Part shown: one piece after another, positions 12,601-24,581 of the stretch
Layout of the letters: each line of letters begins with the position of its first letter
Position numbering within the stretch: position 1 is the stretch's first letter
Origin: Saccoglossus kowalevskii
Lineage: Eukaryota > Hemichordata > Enteropneusta > Harrimaniidae
DNA: 64,000 bases
Direction of reading: 5' to 3'
Assembly (NCBI RefSeq): GCF_000003605.2
Contig: NW_003119430.1
Coordinates: forward strand, 28,992 to 92,991
The notes under the pieces: generated by a model
What the model saw: the letters and a program-made list of their open reading frames with translations, nothing else
Databases searched by the model: none
What the model was told of the DNA's origin: nothing
Translations under genes and position numbers: made by a program

Positions 12601-13555
12601 ATATAAATACGCATTGAAGTGTACACTATTATAAACTCAACGTCATTGTTGGCCACTAATAGGCATGTATGAATGCACGAATGGAAACAATTCCAAAGTG
12701 AACCCACACTTTAATTTAATACGTTTGATTATCTGATCATTGTTTCATATCTGTTTCTGTCAGTATTTTACTATGCACTTCTACTTGAATGGAAAGCTGT
12801 CGAAAAAAGTAGTTTTCATGAGGCTTGTAGGTAGCTATAACACTAGATGTATGGCAGTTTCAATTTTTGATCGTGTATTTGTATTTACATTTGGAAACCA
12901 GACCAATACAACATATGTATTAATCTATTTCAGACTAATACAAAATAGGTAATATTCTTTTTAGTAATAAGTTATTATTTGCATGCTATATTAAATATAT
13001 AATCGACTCTTTACAGTTCATTATTATTAATTAATTCATAATGTTGTTTTTAGGTACCTCAAGTAAGTATAAACATCGCAGTGAGATCATTTTATTATTT
13101 CACCCAAGGAAACGATTTAACTCATACCCAAGTATATTGTGTTACACGTCATTTATTACGGTATTGAAACCAACCAATCCTATATGATTGCGTACGAGGA
13201 AAGTATATTATACCACCAGATATACATTCAATTTGCCAATAATTAATCACTCGTTGCTCGCATGCTATTTCCCATATAATCGATTATTAAGTATTGTTAA
13301 TTAATTCATAACACACGTCAGGAAATGCTGTCATTTTGTTCGGTGAAGACATAAATCATACTCAACTATATAATGTTACAGTGACGTTATTCATGCTAAT
13401 CACCTATTCTTAAATATATTATATTTAAAAAAAATCGATAAGTACATTGATATAGATGAGACAAATCATTAACACTTCGCCATCACTGGCTGCTCTAACT
13501 ATTGCCAATCAATAAAGTATTACTCTTTCCTATTTCTGTAGACAGCGAGAGTCGA

Positions 13556-13620
13556 GCACGCTATCACGTGACCCTGATCTCAGGTGATAATAAGCAAATA
13601 GTACTATGTGAACAATATTG
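13556..13620. promoter_or_regulatory. E-box block (unit 1)
   Basis: CACGTG at 13565-13570 within TATCACGTGACC, followed by CTGATCTCAGGTGATAATAA and GCAAATAG. Recurs at 37351, 42427 and 46466 with CACGTGAC intact. Confidence 0.4.
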
Positions 13621-15169
13621 AAATATTGCGTTTAATTACGTGATAGGCACTCATGACAGAGTGTTTTACAGATTTACAGAACGCGTTTGTATCATCAGAC
13701 GAGCTTTTCCCGTTTTGAATGAATTTTACTATCACTTTTATAATTTGGTTAAAAACAATATTACGTCATGCTGAAAGCAACAATCTGTATTCAGCTCCAT
13801 CACGCGGCATTTTGTGTTCAGCACGGCTAATGATTTGAATGATAGCCATAGCACCAATAACTTGAGGTAATTCAAATGAGGTCTTCGCGACAAGTAATTT
13901 CCACACATAACATACGCTGATCTCAGCGCTAAATGAAGTGAACCATGAATGGTTGACGAACTTAGAGGATATAGTTAGCAAGATACTGAAATGAAATATT
14001 TCAGTGCTTATACAATGATTTTTAACCGACGATTTATGTGCCAGATAAATGATTTCACCGTCAGTGGAATTTGTAAAGGCTTTGTCAAATGTTAGGACTT
14101 AGGCATATATTAGGATGCTTTTTTGACAGTTTTACAGAACAGTATCCCACAGGTTTTCTTTACTATGCACGTTAAATAGTATTGTGTAGTTTACAGTCAA
14201 TCAATCATCATTTACTTTTACCCAACTTTTTGATTATATTCATACAAACAATCACTTGATTGTGAACTCAATGAAGAATGGCGACCAGCAATTTATCATC
14301 ATCTGTAGCTACCTAGAAGTGGGCGTAGGCTAAGTCAACCGTTTAAGTACGCAAAATAAGAAAAACTTTACTGAGCAATAATAACAATTATAGTTCCACA
14401 TCAGACACGTATAGTAGAAACAACGGATTTATGTAACTCTCAGGAACAGGACTCTTTGTCACAGAGCGGGCTTCGCATTCTTACTGGCGGTAAATAATAC
14501 GATTGCAGCATTGGATAACTTGATTTATCTCATATGTCAAGGCAGTTCAGTTTAATACAGATTTGTAATATTTTTTTATATTTCCATATTATGTACTAGA
14601 AAATCTCAAAAATCGGATTTGTCTATGGAGGCAGATACGGTAGAGCCGACTGCCGACTTGTCTTACAATGTTGCAACAGGAACACACAGGGTACTAAGTA
14701 AAAATGATCCAACTGTCCTCAGTCAGGCCAATTTATAGACATAAATGGCCCAGATTTAGGGACACCAACTGGGTTACCACATGAGCCAATAAGAACGTCG
14801 TCTTCCTGGCAGCTTTTTCACGTGGGCAAGTCAGTAGATCGTAAACTGTTTTTGTTATGTAAATCACAAGCACGCCTAGTAGACTCCAATTGTCCTTCCA
14901 AAGTCAATAGTCAATAGAGTGAAACAATAGTGAAGATTATAACAATTAAATTGCAAGTAGTGAACGTCTATTAGCGCCCCAACAGCCTCAGCATGTGTTA
15001 CATCTGTTCATACTGTTCGTATGTAGCTCAAATAAGTTACTTATTTGGAGGACATAAAAAAGTACCAAATATAATATATAATTATGATTCTATCTGAGAA
15101 ATATAATGAATTTTCAAGATCACTTTTGTGTTTTGATATTGAATAATTTATTCCTGCGTACAGTTTCGG

Positions 15170-15520
15170 ACATGCCTCGTAAACAAAACATGATTACTCA
15201 TTCTAGACACATGGTGACACTCCGGAGGCTAAGTTATTCATCATTCACGTTTGTAAGCAGTATAACACCTGAGAGACCTATTATTTATATCGATCAGTGC
15301 ATGCATCTGAACATTGACATATGTACATATTTATTGTACACCATAGAATGTATAAATAAAGGGCGCCTCACCCCATGAAATGAGATTTATTGAACAAGCG
15401 ATGGAATTTTAATTTGTTTTTCGTGAGTAACAAATGTATATTACTACACGACTTTAATAACGATATATTTTACTCATCTTCCACAATAATTTTTAGCAGC
15501 TCAAGAACTAACACAATGAT
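15170..15520 (-). pseudogene. Relic of a second secreted-peptide gene (unit 2)
   Basis: On the minus strand about 15.47-15.53 kb reads RTLIAIIVLVLELLKIIV. This resembles the signal-peptide exon of the intact gene (compare TVIAILVVVC...LGELATIQ). About 300 bp further on an open stretch reads HVSRMSNHVLFTRHVRNC, paired with HVSRMNNHALFTKHTRNC in unit 3. The order and strand equal those of the intact gene. The copy looks broken. Homology is inferred from weak similarity. Confidence 0.3.
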
Positions 15521-16011
15521 TGCAATTAGTGTGCGGAGAAGTTCAAGTTTGGAGAGTTCAAAAGAACTGGCCTCCGACCATCACACAATAAATCATACAA
15601 AAAAAAAAAAAAAACATCACTGTCAACTTATCACAAAATTTGAAAACGTGTATTGTATTGCTTTATTTTTTGACATGTGATATATGACGCTTCATACCAC
15701 TCACGCGTAATAGTTGGTATTTAAATCTGCCAGAAATATAATTCCCATTAGTGAAGTAAAAAATATTTAAAAAAATACATCGAGTTATTTTGTTATAGTC
15801 AGCGATGATGTCAAAAGTTCAATATGCCTGCACACACTAATTAGAATACGAGTATTTTTATTACACAGAATAAAATATTTATAGGATATTTATAGGATAT
15901 GCGACTGATACTGGAGATAACCTGTGGTATTACATAGAAGAAGAAATGCTATCTTTTCTGGGAGCGTAGCGTGAGAAACTTTATAAACCGCGAATGATCT
16001 TTTTATCATAA

Positions 16012-16242
16012 GTGCAACTGGATCAGCACGAGCATCGTGAAACTAATCGCACGAAAGAGAGTGAAATTTGTGACAGCTACATAAAGCACAGTGTATTCGT
16101 CGTTGTTGTGGAATATGCAAATGTCAATAGAGAGATTACTGTCGAAATTCAAACTACTTATTTTCCCGAATTACTGAATAAACATGTAATTACAACTGGC
16201 AAATGTAATTTGTTTTTTGATTTCTTAAATAGAAATTGGTAA
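16012..16242 (+). CDS. Conserved short ORF of unknown meaning (unit 2)
   Basis: 76 codons reading QLDQHEHRETNRTKE, then CDSYIKHSVFVV, EIQTTYFPELLNKHV and ITTG. Unit 3 has a matching frame at 23306-23491 in which all three length differences are multiples of three. Unit 1 (about 10166-10350) is not open. No splice signals, signal peptide or known domain were found, and the opposite strand of units 2 and 3 is partly open too. It lies in what should be an intron of the minus-strand peptide gene, so it may be chance. Confidence 0.25.
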   Translation: MQLDQHEHRETNRTKESEICDSYIKHSVFVVVVEYANVNREITVEIQTTYFPELLNKHVITTGKCNLFFDFLNRNW

Positions 16243-16659
16243 TATTAAATAATGAGTAAGTTAATCTATTGAAAACAAAGTCCCTCTTTGGTATTGAACA
16301 AACTAAACTACCACTGAAATTTCATCATCACAACGGTCGTGCAGTTTCACGGAACGGAACGTAGGCAACAGAATATTATATGGAAAAAGCATTGCATTCA
16401 ATTTTGAAATCATGACATCAAGAAAAGTAAGTTGAATACATGAACATAAAATCAAACTGCGCTGGAATATATTTCGATATATCTCATTGGTGTACACTAA
16501 AAGCGAAACAATCCATAGAAAAGTGAATATTTTGTGAATCAGTGCAAGTAATATTAAAAATATAATATACCAAATTTCAAATCAAGCTTTGTCGTAGAAA
16601 ATAACATATGAAAGAATGATAACCATATTTATCTTGAATTTGAAGAATCACAAACACAT

Positions 16660-16923
16660 CTTCCATTTTCGTACTGAGTAAAGGCAGAGATTTTTTATGC
16701 TTATATCGGGCCCGATTTGCTCGCCTCCGTGGCACTGTAATGGCGACAACAGAGTTAACACACAGTATGTACTGAGTTATTAGATGACTGAGTGATATTT
16801 ATTGCGAGAAATATAGCCGTGAGCGGAACTTGTGAAAATATGACAATGAATATCAGTAGAAAGATGACTACATAATGCAGAGTGTATAGGATATCTGAGT
16901 CATCCAGTCAGTTACAGTTTATA
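16660..16923 (-). promoter_or_regulatory. Conserved TATA promoter and first-exon block (unit 2)
   Basis: TATAAA is complementary to 16918-16923, followed by CTGTAACTGACTGGATGACT. The block matches units 1 and 3. The exon-end donor seen in unit 3 is not present here, in line with the absence of an intact peptide gene in this unit. Confidence 0.4.
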
Positions 16924-17919
16924 CATACTTAAACAAGTACATAATTCGCTAGGTACTAGTATCCTTCTATATACTTAGACCGGGCACATGAATATATTCT
17001 TGTTCATTTAATATGGCCATGATATGACGAGGCCTGTAGCAACGGTCATACACTTTGTGAGGTATACCCAATGAAAAGTTAATAACCTTGTTCTTGAATA
17101 TGATGCTCGCCATGGACATTTATCTAACCATAGTGAACTTTGAAATAAATACTGAACAACCTTACATCATTTCAGTTCCTGTATTTCGGCGGTGAAATAT
17201 ATGAGTAAGTCATTTTATTATGTGTATTATATAATTAAACAAGGTTTAGTACATATTCAGAAACTGTGCATTTTTAAACCTTGCGTCGCGCTTCACACGT
17301 GAACACCTTATCACATCAATTGCAACAACTGTTTGGAGCAACTAAATTAAGAGTTTATTTTTTAAAGAGCGTCAAAGAAACAGCAAGAAAGGAAACACAA
17401 TTGATAAATGTATTACGATAGCACTAAAGGACGTCTTCAGAAATGCCTAACATCATTAATGAGAGGTTAACTTTTATTATGAAATAGAGACGATTATTTC
17501 GTCAATTTTGTTAAACTAAATTAAGTTTTAAACTTGAATGGAGGTATCAGAATCATCATGACAGAATGCTTTAGATGAATATAGATGGATTGGGTGATAC
17601 ACTTTATGTTCAATAAATATCGTAATAATAATTGTATCTTTGGCCTGACTGGTGCCATGGTATTCTAAACTTTAAAAAGCAAGGTTGTCAACGTACGTAT
17701 ACGATTTTTTCAACAAAAAAAACTATTTTTGCTGTAACTTTAAGATTTCATTATCAGTGGGCGACGCTGATACAGCATACGGTCGTGTTCGAAAAAGGAG
17801 CTGCTTTGAATTATTTTTCAACCTGTCCTTTACAAATTTACAGTCAAATACTGATGATGGAACTTGAAGTAGTAAATAGTATATCAATCATTCACTGAAG
17901 TTGACGTTCATAAAAGTCT

Positions 17920-18030
17920 TTTCTCCACGTGTAAATGTGTTTCACCGGTGACCAATCTCTTGATTGTTGGTATTAGTATGACAGCTTATGACATATCAAC
18001 GTCAACGTCAACTTAATAAAATAGCAATTT
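17920..18030. promoter_or_regulatory. X-box/CCAAT/CRE-like module (unit 2)
   Basis: TTTCACCGGTGACCAAT (CCAAT at 17952-17956), then CTCTTGATTGTTGG and TCAACGTCAACGTCAACTT. The X-box half is more diverged than in units 8 and 9. Confidence 0.35.
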
Positions 18031-19742
18031 TAAATATGATACTGTTGAAGCGTACACTATACATTCAATGTTATTGTGGGTCACTAATAGGTACTATCTG
18101 AATGCACGGATGGAAATCCGTGATGTCGGTTCTTATGAACAGTGCAAAGGTTGACGCACACTTTAATTTAATACGTTCGATTATCTGATCATTGTTTCAT
18201 ATCTGTTGTTTTCATCTTCTTGTAGTTTATTACGAATATTTACTTCTGCTTCAATGAAAAGCTGTCAACAAAGTAGTTTTCTCCGAGGCTTTCAGGTAGC
18301 TATAATACTTAATATATGTCAGTATGTTCACTCGTTTCGACCATATATTCGTGTATTTGTATTTAGAAACCGGACTAGTACAAAAAATGTAATATATTTA
18401 TCATTCCAGATCAGTACAAATTAAGTAATAATCTATTCTAAAAACGATATATCCATGTTAGTCTGTGTAACACCTGAATCACGATATAGACCTAGGAATA
18501 CTACATTGATCGTCATGAACAACTTACGATGCAAATCACCACGTCAGAAAGTGTATGTATACCATTATTATTATTTATTTATCGCTTGTTGTTTGTATGC
18601 TATGTCCCATATAAGCCACTCTTTAAAGTTCATTATTGTTAATTAAATCATAACACAAGTCAGAAAATGCTGCTATGTAGTCTCAGAGTCATGTTTTAAG
18701 TAGTAAGGATTTAAACCATACTTGACTATATAAAGTTACAGTGACTTTATCAAAGACATGTATTATGTGTGTCTTGCTAATCAGCTAATCTTTTCAGCTA
18801 ATATTATTATTCTACTGAAGATTTTGCTGTGTACATTGATATTCAGGAAAGAAAATAACAACACTGCACTATCGCTGGCAGCTCTGAATATTATCATTCC
18901 AATATCTATAAACCCAATCACGCGACCCAATCATGTGAGCATGATTTTATGTATTTTTGTTTTCTGTTCAATTTTCCAAATTGAAAAAAACCTAATAGTC
19001 ACACACATTATCACGGAACAGGCGGTGACACTGATCCGTTTTTGAATAGGTTTAAATATCAATCGTTATAAACGACGTATATACTGTTACGTCATGCTGA
19101 ACGCAACATTTTATATTCAGCTCAATCACGCGACGTTCCGTAATTTAAGGAAAAAAAACTTCCTACAATTGTTCAGCACAGCTAATGATTTGAATTATAA
19201 CCATGGCACCAATCACTTCAGGTAATTCAAATGAAGAGACAATTGCAATGTGTATGTCTTCACGACAAGTAATTTCAACGCATAACATACGCTGATCTCT
19301 GCGCTACAGGAAGAGAACCATGAATGATTGACAAACTTAGAGGATATAGTTAGCAAGAACTGAAATGAAATATTTATCAGTGGTTATACAATGATTTTTA
19401 ACAGAAGATTTATGTGTAAGAAGAATTTTTTCACCAAACACAGAAACACTATTCAGGGAACGTCAGTGGAATTTGTAAAGGCTTTGAGTGGGGCATATAT
19501 TAGGATGATGTTTTGACCGTTTTACAGAACAGTATCCCACAGGTTTTCTTTACTACACGCGTTGAATAGTATTGTGTAGCTTGTAGTCAATCAATCATCA
19601 TTTATTTTTACCCAACTTTTTCTATCGATTATATTCAAACAGACAATCACTTGTCGTGTAGAGAAGATTACAAGTCCAAGCACACATACACATCCAATGG
19701 TTGTACACACAACTACACTGCACAGTATTCGTCAAATAAGTA

Positions 19743-19799
19743 ATGTCGGGTGTTTCGAAATAAATGAGCACATCATGCTCAACATGAAACACCCGACAT
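19743..19799. other. Long perfect hairpin
   Basis: ATGTCGGGTGTTTC (19743-19756) pairs perfectly with GAAACACCCGACAT (19786-19799). Inside, TGAGCA pairs with TGCTCA around a CATCA loop. The 57-nt fold resembles a small stem-loop precursor or a cruciform. A homologous, partly decayed copy lies at 29094-29152 in unit 4, where different bases form the inner stem. Confidence 0.6.
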
Positions 19800-20779
19800 A
19801 TACCATTATGTGTGTTAATAAAATGGTTTCTATTTAAAACCTGTTTAAATAGTATTTAATTCATTTACACATACTCTGATTGCAGGAGGATATAGTAGTC
19901 ATGTCTATATAAAATGCATATTGCTATTGAGTTATATTGTGCATTCTGTAAGAAATCCAGAACAGAATTGATATAAACCTGTATCAGATTGATAATTGAG
20001 TACTAGAAATAAAAAGATTATACGACATCGTATAGTAGAACACCCCGGATTTGTGTAATTGTCGAACAGAGTTCTTGGTTATACAGTTAGTATGATCACG
20101 TTCAAGACTACGTGCGCGCATATAAGTGCCCCCACTTATTCGCTACCATGATGCGGAAATAAAAATTCACTATTCAAAATGATATCAATATTTATACCAT
20201 TTCAATTGATTTAACCTTAAAATAAAGGTAAAGGTATACATGTATATATTATCACAGGTTTATTACAAATGCTACATCATCACGTTGCATACTGGAGGAA
20301 ATGATAAATGTCGAGCAGATTGAATGCAAATCAGATATGGTCAGAAGTGTTCAGTCGTTGAACTGTGCGTAGCATTGTTGCGAAATCTCAAAAAGACTGA
20401 ACTCATTCGAACGCAACTGAGCGCAGAATTTGTTCATGCTCAGGTGGGATGCCTCGGAACGTGTAGAGTTGGACAGTGATCAGGGGGCCTTGCATTCTTA
20501 CTTGCGGTAAATAATATGATTGCAATATCGGATAGCTTGATTTATTCCATAAATCATGGCAGTTCAGTGTATTAAAGCATTGTAATACCTTTTATATTTC
20601 CATATTATGTACTAAAAATCTCGAAAATCGGATTAGCAGGTTGGCTGTTTGGCATGATGGCTAACTATAGCAAAATACCGCATTATGTCAAGAACATTTG
20701 TTTCAGATTGTTCCTTATAGCCGCATATATATCAAACTTCATTTTAAATTCTCCCAACCTCAACCTCTCCACGAACCAA

Positions 20780-20845
20780 AGTCTCGTGGCGATGTTTCTT
20801 GGCTTGTGAAAGGGTCACGGTTTGAATTACCAATGCAACCCGGAA
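20780..20845 (+). repeat. Possible tRNA-derived SINE head
   Basis: TGGCGATGTTTCTTGG resembles an A box and GGTTTGAATTACC a B box, about 30 bp apart. Foldable tRNA arms and a SINE tail were not established. Confidence 0.2.
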
Positions 20846-21249
20846 ACGTAAACATAGTGATGACCTCAAGAACAAATATATTTCATCATACTATATCAAA
20901 TTCGTAGCTCTACAGTATCAGCCTTATTAAACTCGTGTAATAGTTTCCGTTTAATAAATATGATAATGTAAGGTCTCTATTTATTATAGTTGTAATGCGA
21001 GGCATTAAATGACGACGCCGATGCTCATATGTGTACATGGTGTACATGTATTTTTTCTATTTATCTACTCACAACTTTTGACGTTAGTCAAATTAACAAT
21101 TTTGATTTTAATTGTTCAATTTAACGTATGTTTACATAATGAGTATTGCATAATTTGCTAATGTGACATTAAATTTATATTGTTTCTGTATGCAATGGAC
21201 ACAGTTAAGAACACGAGAAAGATTTATTTATCCAATATAAAGAATATCA

Positions 21250-21649
21250 TCAATTGACATCACGGAGAACAGGATCTTCATCCACATTGATATTTCTGCT
21301 GCGAATGTCATGCTTTGTGTCACCAAAGTCTTCGGCATTGTCGAATGAATTACCTTCGCTTCGACCCCTTCGAGCGCCAGATAACTAAAAATAATTAAAA
21401 GCATGAATCACAATTGTGAAATTATTGTGAACGTCTTGTTAAAACAAATCGCCCGTGAATATTTTAATCCACACGGTACTTTTAAAGTAAAAAAGAGTGA
21501 TTTCTCTTGTGTCAATTGTAATAAAAGTTTCTCCTTAAAAAGAAATACTAAATAAATATATATGTATTTACGTGAACTCCTTGTATAGTTGCTAATTCTC
21601 CCAGGATGCACACGACAACCAGAATGGCGATTACAGTTGATTTCCTCAT
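21250..21649 (-). CDS. Small secreted peptide precursor, two coding exons, intact
   Basis: Exon 1 (21649-21572, 78 bp, 26 codons) starts MRKSTVIAILVVVCILGE and continues LATIQGVH. This is a classic signal peptide: basic n-region, hydrophobic core, small residues near the likely cleavage. It ends at donor CAC/GTAAATAC. Exon 2 (21384-21250, 135 bp) follows an acceptor AATTATTTTTAG and continues in phase 0 as LSGARRGRSEGNSF, then DNAEDFGDTKHDIR, then SRNINVDEDPVLRDVN and a stop. The total is 70 residues. The mature part is acidic at its C-terminal end, has no cysteine and holds one dibasic RR, so it is not a disulfide-knotted peptide; a linear secreted or processed peptide is likely. An acceptor-like CATTTGCAG just upstream of the ATG (near 21668) indicates a 5' intron reaching the TATA block at 24.2-24.5 kb. 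I do not recognise the family. The matching exon architecture in unit 1 supports reality. Confidence 0.7.
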
Positions 21650-22199
21650 CACGAATTTACAAGAATCTGCAAATGAATGTGTTGTCGTGATCATCAGGTA
21701 GCGACACTTTTTTAAAATCAACGATCGTGAGTCACAAAACATTTACAATAACACATCGGAATTATTCGTACACTGTAACTGGTATATTTATTGTGAAATA
21801 TATATGCTACTAAGTGACATGAGAAATGTATATGTCAACGTGATTATGATTATGCACACATTATGATTAGTATATTCCCTGTAAATGGAGTTCGTGAAAT
21901 ACCATCATTGTGCTTTGTTCGTGTTTTATTTGGTTTACAACAATCGTTAGCGCATTAGTCAATAGAGTAAAACAACAGTAAATATGCTAACAGAGTGGTG
22001 AACGTCAGTTAACGTCACTACAGCTTCAGTAAAAGTTACAACTTTTAATATTTTGTTGAATACGTAGATCAAATAAGTTACCTAGAAAAATAATTATTCT
22101 GAAAACATAAAACAAAGTACTAAATATGATAAATGATTATGATTTTATATAAGAAATATAATGACTTGTCGAGATCGCTTTTGTGTTTGATATCGAACA

Positions 22200-22640
22200 A
22201 TTGATAAGAGTATACAGTTTCTAGTATGCTTCGTAAACAAGGCATGATTATTCATTCTAGACACGTGGTTCCACTTCGAAGACTCAGTTATTCATTATTC
22301 ACGTGTGTTAACAGTATATCGACCGAGACACATTATTTGTTTTTATTCAAACTAGATCATTGTGTACATGTGAACATTAATAATGCACATATTTATTTTT
22401 CGCCATATAATTTATAAATAAAAAATGTCTTCACAAAATGAGATTTATTAAACAAGCGCTGTAATTTGTATTTGTTTCTAGTTTTCTGTGGGCAACAACT
22501 GTAAATTATTACACAATTATGATAATCTGTCATAAATGTAGGGTCACTAATTAAATATTCTAGTTTCTCACGTATTCATTTTCAGCATCTAGAAGCCCAA
22601 CACGACGACTGTAATTAGTAATCTCATTTGTATAAAAGAT
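22200..22640 (-). pseudogene. Relic of a second secreted-peptide gene (unit 3)
   Basis: On the minus strand, starting at about 22635, ATG begins MRLLITVVVLG, signal-peptide-like and similar in layout to the intact gene's exon 1, with a GTGAGA donor nearby. About 300 bp further on lies a stretch reading HVSRMNNHALFTKHTRNC, conserved with unit 2. The gene looks broken. It lies directly upstream of, and in the same direction as, the intact gene, suggesting two tandem peptide genes per ancestral unit. Confidence 0.3.
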
Positions 22641-23305
22641 GAGTTTAGGAATTATATTTAGTATAGCCATCACATAATACTAGTAACTATTTTTTATTCA
22701 ATTCAATCCACGAATTTTTTACAATCTGGAAAAAACACCGCTAGACATGGGTAAAACTAGTTTTTGTACGCAAAGAAGATGAGGTTGGAATAATTTGACG
22801 TCTCAAATATATAATTGGATAAATAATTAAAGCTTTTTCAAAAGAATTGGCCTCTCCGCCGATCACATAATAAATATTAAGAAAGAAATAATAAGAAATA
22901 TGCACATCACTGTCAACTCGTCACGAAATATTATAGCGGATATTGACAAATTATATTGTGTTACTTTGTTTTTGGACATATGTGATACGCATTATAGCCG
23001 ATACTGGAAATATCAGAAATATAAACTAATTTATTTCCTAATAGTAAAGTAATAAATATAACAACAACATTTGGTTATTTTTTATAGACATGCATGATGC
23101 CAAAGGTTCAATATGCTTGCATGAACCAATTAGATTACCGAGATTGTTATTACACTGTATACACATATTTATCGGATATTTGCGACTGATACTGGAGATA
23201 ACGTGTTGTAATGCATAGAATCAGTAATTCTATCTTTTCTGAGAATGAAGCGTAAGAATATACGTAAATATTGGTTCGAATATGTTTCAATGAAATTAAC
23301 CGCAA

Positions 23306-23491
23306 ATGACCTCATATGTTCAACTGGATAAGCACAAAGATCGCAAAACTAATCGTAAGAAAGAAGAAGAGAGTGAAGCTTGTGACAGCTACACAAAGCA
23401 CAGAGTTTTTGTTGTGAAATACGCAAATGGAGAGATTCAAGCGACGTATTTTGCCGAATTACTGACTAAACATGTATCCACAACTGGGTAA
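23306..23491 (+). CDS. Conserved short ORF of unknown meaning (unit 3)
   Basis: Counterpart of the unit 2 ORF at 16012. It reads VQLDKHKDRKTNRKKE, CDSYTKHRVFVV, EIQATYFAELLTKHV and STTG. Length differences from unit 2 (6, 6 and 18 bp) are all multiples of three. No known domain, signal peptide or splice sites. Confidence 0.25.
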   Translation: MTSYVQLDKHKDRKTNRKKEEESEACDSYTKHRVFVVKYANGEIQATYFAELLTKHVSTTG

Positions 23492-24194
23492 TGTAAAATG
23501 TCTTTATATTTCCCGAAGTATAATTTGAATTTGTAACAATACATTGGCAACAATTTTGATTGTGCACATAACTGGACTATCCATTATAAAGAGTTTAATC
23601 GCCTGGAACTGTTTCTTTTGAACGTTCTAAAATAAAATAAAGATGTTGTGTGTTTGACTGCAATTTTGTCATTGGTTCTTTGGCGAGAACGAGTCGGAAA
23701 TTTAGTTTCGTTAGTAACATCGACAATAATTATGCAATTTAGTCCGTCTTGAATCTACTGAAAACATGCCCTCAAGAATTGTAGCTGCATCGATATTATT
23801 TGTTTGTCAAGTTTGATAATTCGTTTATCGCCCGTTGCTGCTAATAATAAGTAAATAAACTAAAATAATTCTTAATGATGTTCATGTTGCAAACCATGTT
23901 TCACATAACTTATACATTGCATGCTATCTATATAATCATCTGGAAACGCTGCAGATAAATTCCACAACATAATGTTCGTATCACAACACGTTTGAACAAT
24001 CAAATACTGCATTATCGCCACGCGGAACGGAAAAGCAACAGAGAATATAAAGATTCTATAGAATCGTATGCGTAAGACAATATTCCTGAATAATTTGTTA
24101 AAATAGAGTAACTAATATAAAACATATAATATACCAAACTATAAATCAATGTTTATCATAGATAATAACAGATGACAATGATAACTATCCTTAC

Positions 24195-24460
24195 CTTGAG
24201 TTTGAAGAATCACCAACAAATCTGCTATCTCTGTACTGAGTAAGTCAGTGATTATGTCTGCTTATATCGGGCCCGATGTTGTACGCCTCGGTGGTATTGT
24301 ATAGGCGACAGCAGAGTTCACACAAGGTATGTACCGAGTTATTAAATGACATGACTGAGTGACATTTATTGAGAGAATATAGCCGTGAACGGAACTTGTA
24401 AAAATGAGACAATGAACAGCAGGATGGCTTCATAATGCATAGGTTATAAATTGTATAGGT
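24195..24460 (-). other. Predicted 5' untranslated first exon of the peptide gene
   Basis: Lies about 30 bp below a TATA box and ends at CTCAAG/GTAAGG, a near-consensus donor (last exon base 24195; GT complementary to 24193-24194). Only unit 3, the unit with the intact peptide gene, has this donor; the equivalent positions in units 1 and 2 lack GT. Splicing would reach the acceptor near 21668, giving an intron of about 2.5 kb. An ORF of 74 codons (24469-24245) overlaps but is not kept in the paralogues. Confidence 0.4.
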
Positions 24461-24486
24461 TATCCCCATCTTTCAGACAGTCACAG

Positions 24487-24492
24487 TTTATA
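24487..24492 (-). promoter_or_regulatory. TATA box
   Basis: TATAAA on the minus strand in GTATAAACTGTGACTGTCTG. Conserved at the same place in units 1 (11612-11617) and 2 (16918-16923). Confidence 0.5.
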
Positions 24493-24581
24493 CAAACTTA
24501 AACAAGCAGGATAATTAGCTAGGTATTAGTATCCTTCTATATACGTAACTTACATTAGGAAAATGAATATATTTTGTTCAC

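Larger units (their letters stand above)
8760..14440. repeat. Tandem array unit 1
   Basis: First recognisable copy of the large duplicated unit. Shared landmarks, in order: peptide-gene exons (9.1-9.5 kb), TCAAAAGTTCAATATGCCTG (about 9926), CAACTGGATCAGCACG (about 10166), TATA/first-exon block (11.35-11.62 kb), X-box/CCAAT/CRE block (12.48-12.60 kb), E-box block (about 13.56 kb), TTACGTCATGCTGAA (13764) and TCCCACAGGTTTTCTTTA (about 14146). The same landmarks recur in order in units 2 and 3. Relative to unit 3 it lacks the stretch that holds the second peptide gene (join near 9.73 kb). Confidence 0.75.
14440..20460. repeat. Tandem array unit 2
   Basis: Starts with GCATTCTTACTGGCGGTAAATAAT (about 14476), matching unit 3 at about 20494. 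It then jumps near 14.64-14.88 kb, so the section matching 20.64-21.95 kb, which holds the intact peptide gene in unit 3, is absent. Landmarks: TCAAAAGTTCAATATGCCTG (15810), CAACTGGATCAGCACG (16014), TATA block (16.66-16.92 kb), X-box/CCAAT/CRE (about 17.92-18.02 kb), TTACGTCATGCTGAA (19088), TCCCACAGGTTTTCTTTA (about 19534) and hairpin (19743-19799). Confidence 0.75.

Noticed and set aside
18206-18424. Plus-strand ORF with acceptor-like TCTTCTTGTAG and donor-like TTTCAG/GTAGCT (also 26452)
   Set aside because: Splice-like signals recur in units 2 and 3, but the frames stop or diverge and no partner exon fits; kept only as a repeat landmark.
20780-20845. A functional tRNA gene
   Set aside because: A- and B-box-like strings exist, but no cloverleaf arms could be paired; at most a SINE remnant.
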